DNA of 33,291 nucleotides from a virus, in IMG/VR virus record IMGVR_UViG_3300020183_000274, positions 1 to 33,291 of that record; one strand, 5' to 3'. The translations under genes were made by a program, and so were the position numbers. Below the pieces are notes generated by a model. That model had not been told where the DNA came from, did no database searches, and saw only the letters and a program-made list of their open reading frames with translations. Shown here one piece after another: positions 18,574 through 25,548 of the stretch (positions are counted from its first letter, which is position 1; each line of letters opens with the position of its first letter).

Positions 18574-20130
18574 ATGTTAATAATTAAAACAAACCAGCAG
18601 AATACATTGGTGGTTACAGTATCACAAAATGCTGAACTACCAAATCCTGAATGGTTATTTTCTTTTACACACATTTTCACAAAACAAAGGGTAACTTTCA
18701 TATTACCCAATACATCATCGTATCAAAATAGGTATGATGAATTTGTGTTTACAGAAGGTCAAGGTGTAGGTGAGATTGCTTTCCCATATGAGGGTCAGTA
18801 TATCTATACTGTGAGCGAACAGATTGCTCAGAACCCACCGAATTTAGATCCTTCTTTAGCCTATAATGTGGTTGAAAATGGTATTGCTCAAGTCATTGCA
18901 ACTTCAGCAGAGACCACAAATGATTATTACATTGAGTTTGTATCGTCAAATGAGGACAATTCAAATTATCTCTTTGCTCCTGATGAATTGAATCCTCCAT
19001 CACCAACTCCATCAGTTACAGCAACACAAACTCAAACTCCTTTCGTTACACCGACAACCACACCTACGACAACACCAACTCCGAGTGTAACAGCAACCAA
19101 TACGGGAACTCCGACACAAACACCTACCAATACTCAGACAAATACCCCTACGAAAACAGGGACTCCTACGCCTACCCCAAGTGTTACTCCAACAAAGACA
19201 CCAACAGGAACGCCAACTAACACCCCAACTTCTAGTGCCACGCCAACAGTAACACCATCAAATACTCCAACTCAAACAAATACATCAACACCATCAATGA
19301 CACCAACTCAGACCAATACTCCGAGTGTGTCTCCAACTACCACACAAACACCAACCTTGACAAACACAACGACACCAACACCTACCCCGAGTCCAACCCC
19401 ATTCAATCCGAGTTCTCTAAATCCACAAATATGGGTTGATTTCTCTGATACTTCCACAATGACATTTAGAAGTGGAACAACTAATTTGGAAAAAATTGTC
19501 AATAAGGGTTCATACGGAAGTTTAACTGCGTTCACACAAACAACCGTGTCCCTACAACCATTAATTGGTGCAACAACACAATTTTCTGGATCAGGACTTT
19601 CTGCCGTAACAATATCGAACGATTATTTGACATCGATTGTAAATACAACAGGATCTACGAATTGGACAAGAGTTGTCGTTTCTACCAATCTTGGTAATAA
19701 CGCTGCTTTTAAATATGACGATGGAAGTGGTTCAGTTTTCGCAGATTACATGAGACAAACCACTACATCTGTTAGAAAAGCGTTTTTCGGTGGTGGAGCA
19801 TTTTTCAGAATAGATTGTTCTTTATCAAATCGACCAACATCGGGACAAACTTTTATTGAATATACATCAACATCGGGTGGAACACAAATTTCTTATTCTT
19901 CATTCAATGGTAGTGGAACTACTGAATCCATAGTTGCGGGATCAAATTATGGAACTGCAGCACAGAATAACCCACCTTCATCAACATTATATTTATTAAA
20001 TGACCCAACTGATGGCAGTTTATATTCAGGTGAAATCGGTGAAATGTATTTCTTCACGAGAGAACTCACTTCGACAGAAACAACGAATCTATTAAACTAC
20101 TTGAAAACCAAATGGAATTTAAAATATTAA
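18574..20130 (+). CDS. PT-linker virion protein with C-terminal LamG-like domain
   Basis: 518 residues. Residues 1-138 are a beta-rich N-terminal domain ([16 protein letters not shown] region, then [18 protein letters not shown]) common at the start of Bacteroidota phage structural proteins, and they probably dock the protein onto the particle. Residues 140-279 are a very long Thr-Pro repeat linker. Residues 284-518 form a LamG/concanavalin-like domain, opening with [15 protein letters not shown] and closing with [13 protein letters not shown] and [10 protein letters not shown]. The last domain is paralogous to residues 203-456 of the 8893 product. Its position between tube and portal genes suggests decoration of head, neck or tail for glycan binding. 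The linker could be glycosylated; that is speculation. Confidence 0.75.
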   Translation: MLIIKTNQQNTLVVTVSQNAELPNPEWLFSFTHIFTKQRVTFILPNTSSYQNRYDEFVFTEGQGVGEIAFPYEGQYIYTVSEQIAQNPPNLDPSLAYNVVENGIAQVIATSAETTNDYYIEFVSSNEDNSNYLFAPDELNPPSPTPSVTATQTQTPFVTPTTTPTTTPTPSVTATNTGTPTQTPTNTQTNTPTKTGTPTPTPSVTPTKTPTGTPTNTPTSSATPTVTPSNTPTQTNTSTPSMTPTQTNTPSVSPTTTQTPTLTNTTTPTPTPSPTPFNPSSLNPQIWVDFSDTSTMTFRSGTTNLEKIVNKGSYGSLTAFTQTTVSLQPLIGATTQFSGSGLSAVTISNDYLTSIVNTTGSTNWTRVVVSTNLGNNAAFKYDDGSGSVFADYMRQTTTSVRKAFFGGGAFFRIDCSLSNRPTSGQTFIEYTSTSGGTQISYSSFNGSGTTESIVAGSNYGTAAQNNPPSSTLYLLNDPTDGSLYSGEIGEMYFFTRELTSTETTNLLNYLKTKWNLKY

Positions 20131-20131
20131 C

Positions 20132-20431
20132 ATGAAAGGTTTTATAAAATACTCTGAGGACCAAACACGAGAAGCACTAAATTTAATTGAAAGAATAAAT
20201 AATTGTTTGGGATTACCGACAAAAGATGGATTATCTCTTACATGGCAGAACGGAGTTCTCGCATATTGTTCTCTCGATACAAATAGTGGTTCTACTATAT
20301 TTTGGGGGACGGTTGTAAAAATTGATACAGAACAATTAAAAGATTGTTTGACACCGCAACAAATATCTGAGATTATACAATTACCTGATGATGTCTATAT
20401 TTGTGGGACAAATATGATCTCAGGTGATTAA
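20132..20431 (+). CDS. Hypothetical protein, 99 residues
   Basis: No family recognised. A small, slightly acidic alpha/beta protein with an N-terminal helix (EDQTREALNLIERINNCLG), a central hairpin (LSLTWQNGVLAYCSL) and a C-terminal helix with LTPQQISEIIQL. It starts 1 nt after the preceding stop and lies before the portal gene, so it is in the head/neck cluster. No signal peptide or membrane segment is present. Confidence 0.6.
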   Translation: MKGFIKYSEDQTREALNLIERINNCLGLPTKDGLSLTWQNGVLAYCSLDTNSGSTIFWGTVVKIDTEQLKDCLTPQQISEIIQLPDDVYICGTNMISGD

Positions 20432-20444
20432 ATCAGAAAAAAAC

Positions 20445-20453
20445 TATATTTAT
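20445..20453 (+). promoter_or_regulatory. TATATTTAT box before the portal gene
   Basis: The 9-nt TATATTTAT is 4 nt upstream of the portal start. The same word occurs at 23087, 27193 and 27314, always in intergenic DNA, and once in a coding region (19988). I see no TTG 18-21 nt upstream here, so a promoter role is uncertain. Confidence 0.3.
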
Positions 20454-20457
20454 AAGT

Positions 20458-21663
20458 ATGAGTGAAAATAAAGATTCCAAATTGGAAGTTTTTGAATTTG
20501 GTGGACAAGCTAGAGTTCCGATCATTGAGGAAAATCTTATTGTCAATACTAGAACGCCATGGGTCTATTATGGTCCTACCAACCAAGCACCTCAAGAATT
20601 AATTAGATTATACAATTCAAGTCCCACCCATCGTGCATGTGTCATGAGTAAGTGGTTTGGAGTGCGTGGGGAAGAATTAAATATTGTTGACGGAGATGCA
20701 TCTCGTCTATTAATGGTAAACTCAACAGGTGAAAGCCTTTACGATTTGTGGCAGAAAGCATGTCTTGACTTCATTTTATATGGTTCATTTTCAATCAATT
20801 GTGTTTGGCGTAAAGATCGTGATGCCGGATTTGATATGTATTATATGGATCTTTCAAAATTGAGAGCAGGTAAATCAGATATGCACGATAGAATTAATGA
20901 TTATTATTATTCTGCTGATTGGTTATATCCCAAGAAAGAACCATTCGTTCCAAGAAGATTGCCAGCATTTGATATAAATAGAGATGAGCCAAGCCAGATT
21001 TTCTATTATACTACACATAGCGTTGGTAATCAATACTATGCAACACCCAGCTATTGGGGAGCAGCTACTGCAATTTCAACAGAACTGGAAATATACAACT
21101 GGTGGTATAACGGAATTTTGAATAATCTTCAGCCATCTCTGTTTGTGGCTATCAACTCTGGAATTCCTGATCCAGAACAGAGGGAAGACATTTATAAAAC
21201 TCTTACTCAGAAGTATGCAGGAAGTAACTCACCTTCGAAACTCATGCTGACCTTTTCAAACTCCAAAGAAGAAGCCCCTGAAATTACTCAGATCCAAACC
21301 AATGGTTCAGACAAAATGTGGATTGAGATGTCAGCATCGGTTCAACAAGCGATCTTGACCTCGCATCAGATATCCTCTGCGGAACTCTTGGGAATTCAAA
21401 CTCCTGGTGCTTTATCATCAAGAGATCATCTTGAGGCACAAGATCACTTCAACCACTTGGTAATCAAACCTTTACAAACTGAAATACTTGGTGTATTTGA
21501 GCGCCTATTAACTCTTCGTGATGGTGAATCTACAAAACTTGAGGTGAAACAATTCGAGATGGTATCACTCCCCGACGCAGCACCAATTGAAACTGTTAAT
21601 GTAAACAAGGTTGAAGGTGTTGATGTCAATAAAGATGAAACTATAAATAACCAACCCAACTAA
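20458..21663 (+). CDS. Portal protein
   Basis: 401 residues. The portal forms the dodecameric ring at the capsid vertex through which DNA is packaged and to which the neck attaches. Features fitting HK97-type portals: an early helix block with ELIRLYNSSPTHRACVMSKW, GESLYDLWQKACLDFILYG (wing), a central YYATPSYWGAATAISTELEIYNWW segment, KLMLTFSNSKEEAPEITQI followed by a stem-like helical region, and HQISSAELLGIQTPGALSS, then LVIKPLQTEILGVFERLL. The start codon lies just after a TATATTTAT box (20445-20453). The next gene begins 2 nt after the stop. The Asn/Val/Asp-rich tail is typical. Confidence 0.85.
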   Translation: MSENKDSKLEVFEFGGQARVPIIEENLIVNTRTPWVYYGPTNQAPQELIRLYNSSPTHRACVMSKWFGVRGEELNIVDGDASRLLMVNSTGESLYDLWQKACLDFILYGSFSINCVWRKDRDAGFDMYYMDLSKLRAGKSDMHDRINDYYYSADWLYPKKEPFVPRRLPAFDINRDEPSQIFYYTTHSVGNQYYATPSYWGAATAISTELEIYNWWYNGILNNLQPSLFVAINSGIPDPEQREDIYKTLTQKYAGSNSPSKLMLTFSNSKEEAPEITQIQTNGSDKMWIEMSASVQQAILTSHQISSAELLGIQTPGALSSRDHLEAQDHFNHLVIKPLQTEILGVFERLLTLRDGESTKLEVKQFEMVSLPDAAPIETVNVNKVEGVDVNKDETINNQPN

Positions 21664-21665
21664 TT

Positions 21666-22268
21666 ATGTCTCAAGCACTTGTGCCTCAAAATATCCTTTT
21701 GGTTTCTGAGCAGAAACTCAAAAACTTTACAGACATTGATCCCAATGTAACTAGTAGTGTTCTCTTACCTTTCATAAGTGTAATTCAGCAGACCAAATTA
21801 GAATATATCATTGGTGGAAAATATTATAGACAATTACTAGACGAAGTATCAGGAGGAACACTTACCAACATTAATAACAATTTCTTACAGTATTTTTGTC
21901 AACCAATGCTCATATGGCACGGATACCGAGAGGCGCTTCCCTCTATCTTCATGAGAATCAAGAACAACGGCATTGTATCTGCCTCTCCAAATACTGTTTC
22001 AATGAAGGAGATGGAATGGATGTATACTCGTGCTGATGATAGAGCTCAATTCTTTGAGCAGAGAATGATTGACGAATTGATATACAATTCAGGAAACTAT
22101 CCTTTGGTGTATAACTACAATTCAAGTGACGGATTATTTCCTCACTTGGGTAAAAATTATTTTAGTGGTGTGCACTTAACAAATGGTGGTAGAAGAGGAA
22201 CATATGATCAGATACCTAATGGATTACCGATCTATGCCGACCCAACATATATGTGTTGTGGATTTTAA
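21666..22268 (+). CDS. Head-tail adaptor/connector-like protein
   Basis: 200 residues. The N-terminal half (ILLVSEQKLKNFTDIDPNVT, LLPFISVIQQTKLEYIIGG, YYRQLLDEVSGG) matches the helical pattern of head-tail connector proteins that follow the portal in Bacteroidota phages. These proteins extend the portal channel and join it to the neck. The second half is less ordered and ends in an aromatic, Cys-containing PTYMCCGF. It starts 2 nt after the portal stop, as expected for an adaptor. The function is inferred from order and the SEQ-LK...Q...I pattern. Confidence 0.6.
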   Translation: MSQALVPQNILLVSEQKLKNFTDIDPNVTSSVLLPFISVIQQTKLEYIIGGKYYRQLLDEVSGGTLTNINNNFLQYFCQPMLIWHGYREALPSIFMRIKNNGIVSASPNTVSMKEMEWMYTRADDRAQFFEQRMIDELIYNSGNYPLVYNYNSSDGLFPHLGKNYFSGVHLTNGGRRGTYDQIPNGLPIYADPTYMCCGF

Positions 22269-22270
22269 TA

Positions 22271-22531
22271 ATGAATAACGAATTAATTTTAATATTATCA
22301 AATGCTATTACAGGTGTGGCTGCTTGGTTCGTGGGGAGACGAAAGGTCAATGCAGATACTGATAACGCTATACTCAAGAATTTGGAGGTTAGTATGGGGA
22401 TCTATCAACAGATCATTGAAAATCTTAAAGTTGAGATTGAAGCATTGAATATCAAGATTCAACAACTTGAGACCAAGATAGATGAACTATACAAAGAAAA
22501 TAAGGAATTAAAATACGGAAAAGGTTTATAA
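22271..22531 (+). CDS. Small membrane-anchored coiled-coil protein (holin-like or spanin-like candidate)
   Basis: 86 residues using the ATG at 22271, 2 nt after the adaptor stop; an upstream in-frame start would overlap the adaptor gene. Residues 5-22 form one hydrophobic segment (LILILSNAITGVAAWFVG) followed by a positively charged RRK. Residues 38-82 are a heptad-patterned coiled coil (IYQQIIENLKVEIEALNIKI). This build, one N-terminal membrane segment and a coiled coil, is common for a small protein of Bacteroidota phages annotated as holin or membrane protein. No endolysin was recognised nearby, so a lysis role is only a possibility. Confidence 0.6.
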   Translation: MNNELILILSNAITGVAAWFVGRRKVNADTDNAILKNLEVSMGIYQQIIENLKVEIEALNIKIQQLETKIDELYKENKELKYGKGL

Positions 22532-22532
22532 T

Positions 22533-23033
22533 ATGCCGATCAAACCATTAGCTTCAGAAGACGAAAAAACATTTATAGGTAGATGTATGAGTGAGGAAAA
22601 AGATGCTTTTCCTGATCAATCACAAAGATATGCTGTTTGTAAATCATCTTGGGATAAGACCAATATGAGCAGAGATTTCGCTGAGGAAAAACAGCTCTTT
22701 GTTATCAAACCTCGTAAAAATGAAACGAGAGGTATGTATCTGACCCGTTGTTCTCGTAATTCCAAAATGAGGGAGCAATATCCCAACATGAAAGAGAGGT
22801 CAATATTCTGTCTTACATCGTTTAACAATTACTATAAATGGTGGGCTAAGTTGGAAGAGTTTGGTGATATACCAAAGGATAGTGCTCTTGGTGAATGTAT
22901 TGCAAAAGAGAAAGCCGCTGGTAAAGATTATAGGACAGCTTATGCTGCTTGTTCAACAAAGGTTGTGTCTCCGAATACAACAATTGTTCTATCAGAAGAT
23001 GATGACTTATTGATTGAACCAGTAATGTTCTAA
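22533..23033 (+). CDS. Triple Cys-repeat protein, virion-module associated
   Basis: 166 residues. Three repeats each carry a Cys pair: residues 10-40 (FIGRCMS ... QRYAVCKSSW, Cys18/Cys36), 64-97 (YLTRCSRN ... ERSIFCLTSF, Cys73/Cys93) and 113-142 (ALGECIAKE ... TAYAACSTK, Cys122/Cys140). The spacing is 17, 19 and 17 residues. The first repeat resembles a short motif (F-I-x-R-C-M ... F-P-D ... Q-R-x-A-V-C) that also appears in phage head-region proteins. Function is not known to me; disulfide or metal-bridged helical hairpins are possible. It is the last gene of the structural run, followed by the intergenic cassette at 23087. Confidence 0.6.
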   Translation: MPIKPLASEDEKTFIGRCMSEEKDAFPDQSQRYAVCKSSWDKTNMSRDFAEEKQLFVIKPRKNETRGMYLTRCSRNSKMREQYPNMKERSIFCLTSFNNYYKWWAKLEEFGDIPKDSALGECIAKEKAAGKDYRTAYAACSTKVVSPNTTIVLSEDDDLLIEPVMF

Positions 23034-23086
23034 AAAGAAGTTTTGTTAAATTTTGATTTTTTTCTTGAAACTATCAAGTAATATCT

Positions 23087-23095
23087 TATATTTAT
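23087..23095 (+). promoter_or_regulatory. TATATTTAT box with upstream TTG (promoter candidate for the 23096 RNA)
   Basis: TTG at 23065-23067 is followed by 19 nt and TATATTTA (23087-23094), matching the spacing of Bacteroidota promoters with an A in place of the last G of TAnnTTTG. It would drive the structured segment that starts immediately downstream. Confidence 0.4.
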
Positions 23096-23173
23096 GGATA
23101 TCAGGTTTGACCTGATTCTAATAAGCTATCCATAGAAAAGGCAGGGACTCCTAAAAAAAGTTCCTGTTTTTTT
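23096..23173 (+). ncRNA. Candidate structured small RNA A
   Basis: Non-coding segment of about 78 nt with a clear fold. An outer stem pairs 23093-23100 with 23127-23134 (8 bp). A nested hairpin pairs 23101-23105 with 23111-23115, and an 11-nt unpaired stretch contains TAATAAGC. It ends in an intrinsic terminator (23142-23173). It shares TATATTTAT-N23-TAATAAGCT with the segment at 27193. It could be an independent phage sRNA, or the structured 3' end of the structural transcript. No open reading frame with a plausible start is visible. Confidence 0.4.
23142..23173 (+). terminator. Intrinsic terminator after the structural genes / RNA A
   Basis: An 8-bp stem (23142-23149 with 23159-23166, one G-U pair) and a 9-nt loop are followed directly by seven Ts (23167-23173). 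Confidence 0.8.
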
Positions 23174-23182
23174 ATGCTTTTA

Positions 23183-23214
23183 TTTGGATATACCAACCTA
23201 TACCCCTATCTTTG
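23183..23214 (+). promoter_or_regulatory. Bacteroidota-type promoter P1
   Basis: TTTG (23183-23186), 20 nt, TATCTTTG (23207-23214) is an exact match to the TTTG-N19/20-TAnnTTTG form. Transcription should start near 23221, giving a leader of about 12 nt to the ATG at 23233. The spacer contains TATACCAACCTATAC (23189-23203), repeated with one change at 27299. Confidence 0.8.
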
Positions 23215-23232
23215 TAATCTAAAATCAAAGAT

Positions 23233-23457
23233 ATGTCAAACAAACAAAAATCAAAAGACGAAGTAATCATTTTCCAAAATCAATCACACCTTGTTCAGAA
23301 GTGGTTTCAGGACTGTAATATTTGTCCTACCTTATTTGAGATCGCATTGGCAACAGATGTCATGGTGGATTTCGCAATGTATGGTCCAACCAAAGATGTA
23401 ATAGACAGATTTACAAAGCTTGAGAATTACATTAAATCAAATCGTGAAAAGAAATAA
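23233..23457 (+). CDS. Hypothetical early protein, 74 residues
   Basis: No family recognised. A mostly helical, soluble small protein with segments HLVQKWFQDCNICPTLFEIA and FTKLENYIKSNREKK. It is the first gene of the small early block, directly downstream of promoter P1, so it is probably expressed immediately after infection. The next gene starts 1 nt after its stop, and the two likely share a transcript. Confidence 0.65.
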   Translation: MSNKQKSKDEVIIFQNQSHLVQKWFQDCNICPTLFEIALATDVMVDFAMYGPTKDVIDRFTKLENYIKSNREKK

Positions 23458-23458
23458 T

Positions 23459-23617
23459 ATGAGCAACACAAAACGACTATACGAAGAAATGGAACTCAAT
23501 GTATTTGACATTGATCTTGAGGACGAGGAATATCAATTCCGTCAATGGATAGAAAAAGAATATGAAAAATATTTGGCGGAGAATCCAAATAGTCCTATCT
23601 TAGCTCCTCACAATTAA
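23459..23617 (+). CDS. Hypothetical early protein, 52 residues
   Basis: Very acidic small protein (ELNVFDIDLEDEEYQFRQWI, then EKYLAENP). I start it at the ATG at 23459, 1 nt after the preceding stop, rather than at upstream in-frame codons inside that gene. The C-terminal codons for YLAEN through the stop carry promoter P2 of the following gene. Small acidic early phage proteins often inhibit host enzymes or mimic DNA, but nothing here identifies a target. Confidence 0.55.
   Translation: MSNTKRLYEEMELNVFDIDLEDEEYQFRQWIEKEYEKYLAENPNSPILAPHN
23572..23603 (+). promoter_or_regulatory. Bacteroidota-type promoter P2 (inside the upstream gene)
   Basis: TTTG (23572-23575), 20 nt, TATCTTAG (23596-23603). 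It is embedded in the end of the 23459 gene and precedes the ATG at 23630. The 25 nt from 23596 to 23620 are identical to 24371-24395. Confidence 0.7.
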
Positions 23618-23629
23618 AACTATACAACT

Positions 23630-23839
23630 ATGGAAAAACAAAAAATTATGCGTGTTTTTCAGGATATCAAAATGGATGCCCTTCTGGCAATCAGAGAACA
23701 CAACGAAGGTGATTACTCACAGGAGGAAAAAGATTGGAATACTCAACATTGGAATGGAATAATCATAGGTGCTGAAACGATGATGAAAAAACTTTTTGAT
23801 GAACCAACCAATTATTTTAACTTAGCACTTTATCAATAA
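23630..23839 (+). CDS. Hypothetical early protein, 69 residues
   Basis: No family recognised. Helical and soluble, with KIMRVFQDIKMDALLAIREH and TMMKKLFDEPTNYFNLALYQ. The leader ends ACTATACAACT before the ATG, the same as before the gene at 25239. Its own promoter is P2, and its last codons contain promoter P3. Confidence 0.6.
   Translation: MEKQKIMRVFQDIKMDALLAIREHNEGDYSQEEKDWNTQHWNGIIIGAETMMKKLFDEPTNYFNLALYQ
23795..23825 (+). promoter_or_regulatory. Bacteroidota-type promoter P3 (inside the upstream gene)
   Basis: TTTG (23795-23798), 19 nt, TAACTTAG (23818-23825), upstream of the ATG at 23851. It lies in the last codons of the 23630 gene. The sequence after it (CACTTTA then A-rich) resembles that after P8. 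Confidence 0.65.
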
Positions 23840-23850
23840 AAACAAACAAA

Positions 23851-24033
23851 ATGAAAATTATCATCACAGAAGAACCGAAAACAGCAACAGAAGCTGCGGG
23901 TTTACTAAATCTTATCTCTTCACAAATACTCAATGGTTGCACTCGGGGTTACTACCCACATTGGTATTTGGATATGGATATGGAAGAAAGTATGAAAATA
24001 AATGAAGAAATGAATGAATGGTTACCTGAATAA
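23851..24033 (+). CDS. Hypothetical early protein, 60 residues
   Basis: No family recognised. Starts MKIIITEEPKTATEAAGLLN and ends in an acidic helix (DMDMEESMKINEEMNEWLPE). Soluble, with no membrane segment. Expressed from P3. Confidence 0.6.
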   Translation: MKIIITEEPKTATEAAGLLNLISSQILNGCTRGYYPHWYLDMDMEESMKINEEMNEWLPE

Positions 24034-24037
24034 TCCT

Positions 24038-24045
24038 TATCTTAG
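24038..24045 (+). promoter_or_regulatory. Promoter -7-like box P4
   Basis: TATCTTAG 4 nt after the preceding stop and 19 nt before the ATG at 24065. No TTTG is found 19-21 nt upstream, so this is weaker than its neighbours. Confidence 0.5.
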
Positions 24046-24064
24046 CAATTCAAATAACAACACT

Positions 24065-24364
24065 ATGAGAAAGTTAAACAAAAAACAAATTAAATGGGTT
24101 CAACAAAATGTTAAACCTGGTATGACCATTTTCAAAAATGATGTTCAAGAAATCAGAGTTATTGATATCGCAATGGGGTATTATGTTGTGAATGAGATTA
24201 TTACTTATATTGCTGACGAAGATAACTATAACATGGGTTTAATTACTAAAGAAGAATTAGAAAGTGGAAGAGGAAGGATTGTAAGTCGGGATAGAGGAAT
24301 TTCAATTACGAGCGAAGAATGGAAAAAATGGTTTCCAAATATTTTGGAAATCGAATCTAAATAA
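24065..24364 (+). CDS. Hypothetical early protein, 99 residues
   Basis: No family recognised. Beta-rich with a basic N-terminus (RKLNKKQIKWVQQNVKPG), then VIDIAMGYYVVNEIITYIAD and ISITSEEWKKWFPNILEIE. I prefer the ATG at 24065, downstream of box P4, to an in-frame ATG at 24014 inside the preceding gene. Its last codons carry the TTTG of promoter P5. Confidence 0.6.
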   Translation: MRKLNKKQIKWVQQNVKPGMTIFKNDVQEIRVIDIAMGYYVVNEIITYIADEDNYNMGLITKEELESGRGRIVSRDRGISITSEEWKKWFPNILEIESK

Positions 24365-24378
24365 TTTCCTTATCTTAG
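24343..24378 (+). promoter_or_regulatory. Promoter P5 (long spacer) with duplicated leader
   Basis: TATCTTAG (24371-24378), with the nearest TTTG at 24343-24346 (24-nt spacer, longer than usual). Bases 24371-24395 are an exact copy of 23596-23620. The ATG at 24403 follows. Confidence 0.5.
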
Positions 24379-24402
24379 CTCCTCACAATTAAAACAACAA
24401 CA

Positions 24403-24930
24403 ATGACTACCACCCAAACAACGAACAATTATCAAGAGTTACCGATTTCTGAAGCTTCCAAAAGAAATTTAAGTGTATTAAACCTATTCGGTCACAAATT
24501 AGCAGACGAATTAGGTTTTGAACCTCATGCATCAATTTATAGAAGTAAATCGGTTACTGTGATGAAGGTCAGAGGTAAGGGTCAGTATAAAGAAAAAAAG
24601 TTCAAGGTCCCAACTTTAGACTGGGAAACAGATTGTTATAGATTACAGTTTATTCCTTCAACTACAAATTGTGTTGAACTTTATTGGATTGAGGTTAAAG
24701 ATGGTCAAGAATGTAAGGGAATTGGAACGAAGTTGATAAATACTATTTTAGATATCGCTGATGAATCCGGCATTAGAATAAAAGCTATTCCATGCAATTT
24801 CAAAAATCAAGGGAATGTAGAAGATTTGTATCGTCTTCGGGATTGGTATCGTTCATTTGGTTTCAGACCCTCAGCCATTGAAGGTTGTGTTTTTTATTAT
24901 ACACCGAAAAAAAATATAAAAAAATTTTGA
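24403..24930 (+). CDS. GNAT-family N-acetyltransferase
   Basis: 175 residues. The acetyl-CoA-binding motif is visible at residues 96-123 (IEVKDGQECKGIGTKLINTI), with the Q/R-x-x-G-x-G/A form read as CKGIGTKL. Near the end (145-154) LRDWYRSFGF is the typical GNAT C-terminal helix-strand. Residues 1-80 are less typical and include a basic segment (RGKGQYKEKKFKVP). GNAT enzymes transfer an acetyl group from acetyl-CoA to an amine. Phage copies can modify host or phage proteins, antibiotics or tRNA, and the substrate cannot be read from the sequence. It is driven by P5 in the early block, fitting an early host-modifying role (inference). Confidence 0.75.
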   Translation: MTTTQTTNNYQELPISEASKRNLSVLNLFGHKLADELGFEPHASIYRSKSVTVMKVRGKGQYKEKKFKVPTLDWETDCYRLQFIPSTTNCVELYWIEVKDGQECKGIGTKLINTILDIADESGIRIKAIPCNFKNQGNVEDLYRLRDWYRSFGFRPSAIEGCVFYYTPKKNIKKF

Positions 24931-24956
24931 GGATATTAGATTAAGTATTAACTTTG
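24926..24956 (+). promoter_or_regulatory. Bacteroidota-type promoter P6
   Basis: TTTG (24926-24929, sharing its last bases with the upstream stop TGA), 19 nt, TAACTTTG (24949-24956). Precedes the ATG at 24974. Confidence 0.75.
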
Positions 24957-24973
24957 TGTAAAATTAAGAAACA

Positions 24974-25225
24974 ATGGATATTAAAAATCTTAACGACCTT
25001 GAATGTCTACATTTCGTAGGAGATAAAGTTAATCTCCTTTTTTACACACCATTGGGTGAGACAGAACTACACGCACAGTTCTATCTGAATAACACTTCTG
25101 AAGAGGTTGTTCACGAAGAAATCGTAAGGGAGTTCTATACTGCTCTATCTTGTATTGAGGTTTTTCGTTCTCAAGAATATCAAAATTCTTTTTTTCAATT
25201 CGAAAGTATTTCCTTATCTTTGTAA
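24974..25225 (+). CDS. Hypothetical early protein, 83 residues
   Basis: No family recognised. Alpha/beta and acidic: LNDLECLHFVGDKVNLLFY, then HEEIVREFYTALSCIEVF. Expressed from P6. Its last codons form the -7 box of P7. Confidence 0.6.
   Translation: MDIKNLNDLECLHFVGDKVNLLFYTPLGETELHAQFYLNNTSEEVVHEEIVREFYTALSCIEVFRSQEYQNSFFQFESISLSL
25215..25222 (+). promoter_or_regulatory. Bacteroidota -7 box P7
   Basis: TATCTTTG overlapping the end of the 24974 gene (stop TAA at 25223-25225), 16 nt before the ATG at 25239. The -33 position is a T-run rather than a clear TTG. Confidence 0.6.
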
Positions 25226-25238
25226 AAACTATACAACT

Positions 25239-25430
25239 ATGAAAAAGACAAACAAAAAAACTAACTTTATTATCGTAAGAATCATGGAAGGAACTAAATG
25301 TATTCACGCTCACGAGATTACCAATCTCTATGGTGAGTTGGCTAAATATACAAAGTCATCTTATCCCAATGAAGGAGGTGGTTATACTACCATCGTTGAA
25401 ATCCAAGCATCACAATCAAACCTTGACTAA
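25239..25430 (+). CDS. Hypothetical early protein, 63 residues
   Basis: Basic N-terminus (MKKTNKKTNFIIVRIMEGTK), then alternating strands and YPNEGGGYTTIVEIQ. The ATG at 25239 is chosen because it follows P7 and carries the same ACTATACAACT leader as the gene at 23630. An in-frame upstream start would lie inside the preceding gene and before the promoter. No family recognised. Confidence 0.6.
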   Translation: MKKTNKKTNFIIVRIMEGTKCIHAHEITNLYGELAKYTKSSYPNEGGGYTTIVEIQASQSNLD

Positions 25431-25431
25431 T

Positions 25432-25548
25432 ATGAAACAAAAACTACTACAACAAATCAAAGAAATTAGTTTAACCGACTACTGGTATTTTCTCGGACAA
25501 AACTCGTCAGTAAAAGTTCTCAGACAATATTTGGCAGAGTCGAACTAA
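25432..25548 (+). CDS. Very small early protein, 38 residues
   Basis: Short helical product (MKQKLLQQIKEISLTDYWYF, ending RQYLAESN). It starts 1 nt after the preceding stop. Its last codons, for YLAES, carry the TTTG of promoter P8, in the same way that the YLAEN codons of the 23459 gene carry P2. Real coding status is moderately supported by its tight coupling. Confidence 0.45.
   Translation: MKQKLLQQIKEISLTDYWYFLGQNSSVKVLRQYLAESN

Noticed and set aside
19988-19996. A fifth TATATTTAT copy
   Set aside because: It is within the LamG coding sequence, encoding Leu-Tyr-Leu-Leu, with no gene start nearby.
23087-23173. Candidate RNA A as a tRNA or a known riboswitch
   Set aside because: There is no cloverleaf, no CCA end, and none of the conserved riboswitch cores I know; the following gene has its own promoter downstream of the terminator.
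24014-24064. Upstream in-frame ATG for the 24065 gene
   Set aside because: It lies in the preceding gene and before the TATCTTAG box, so the transcript would not include it.
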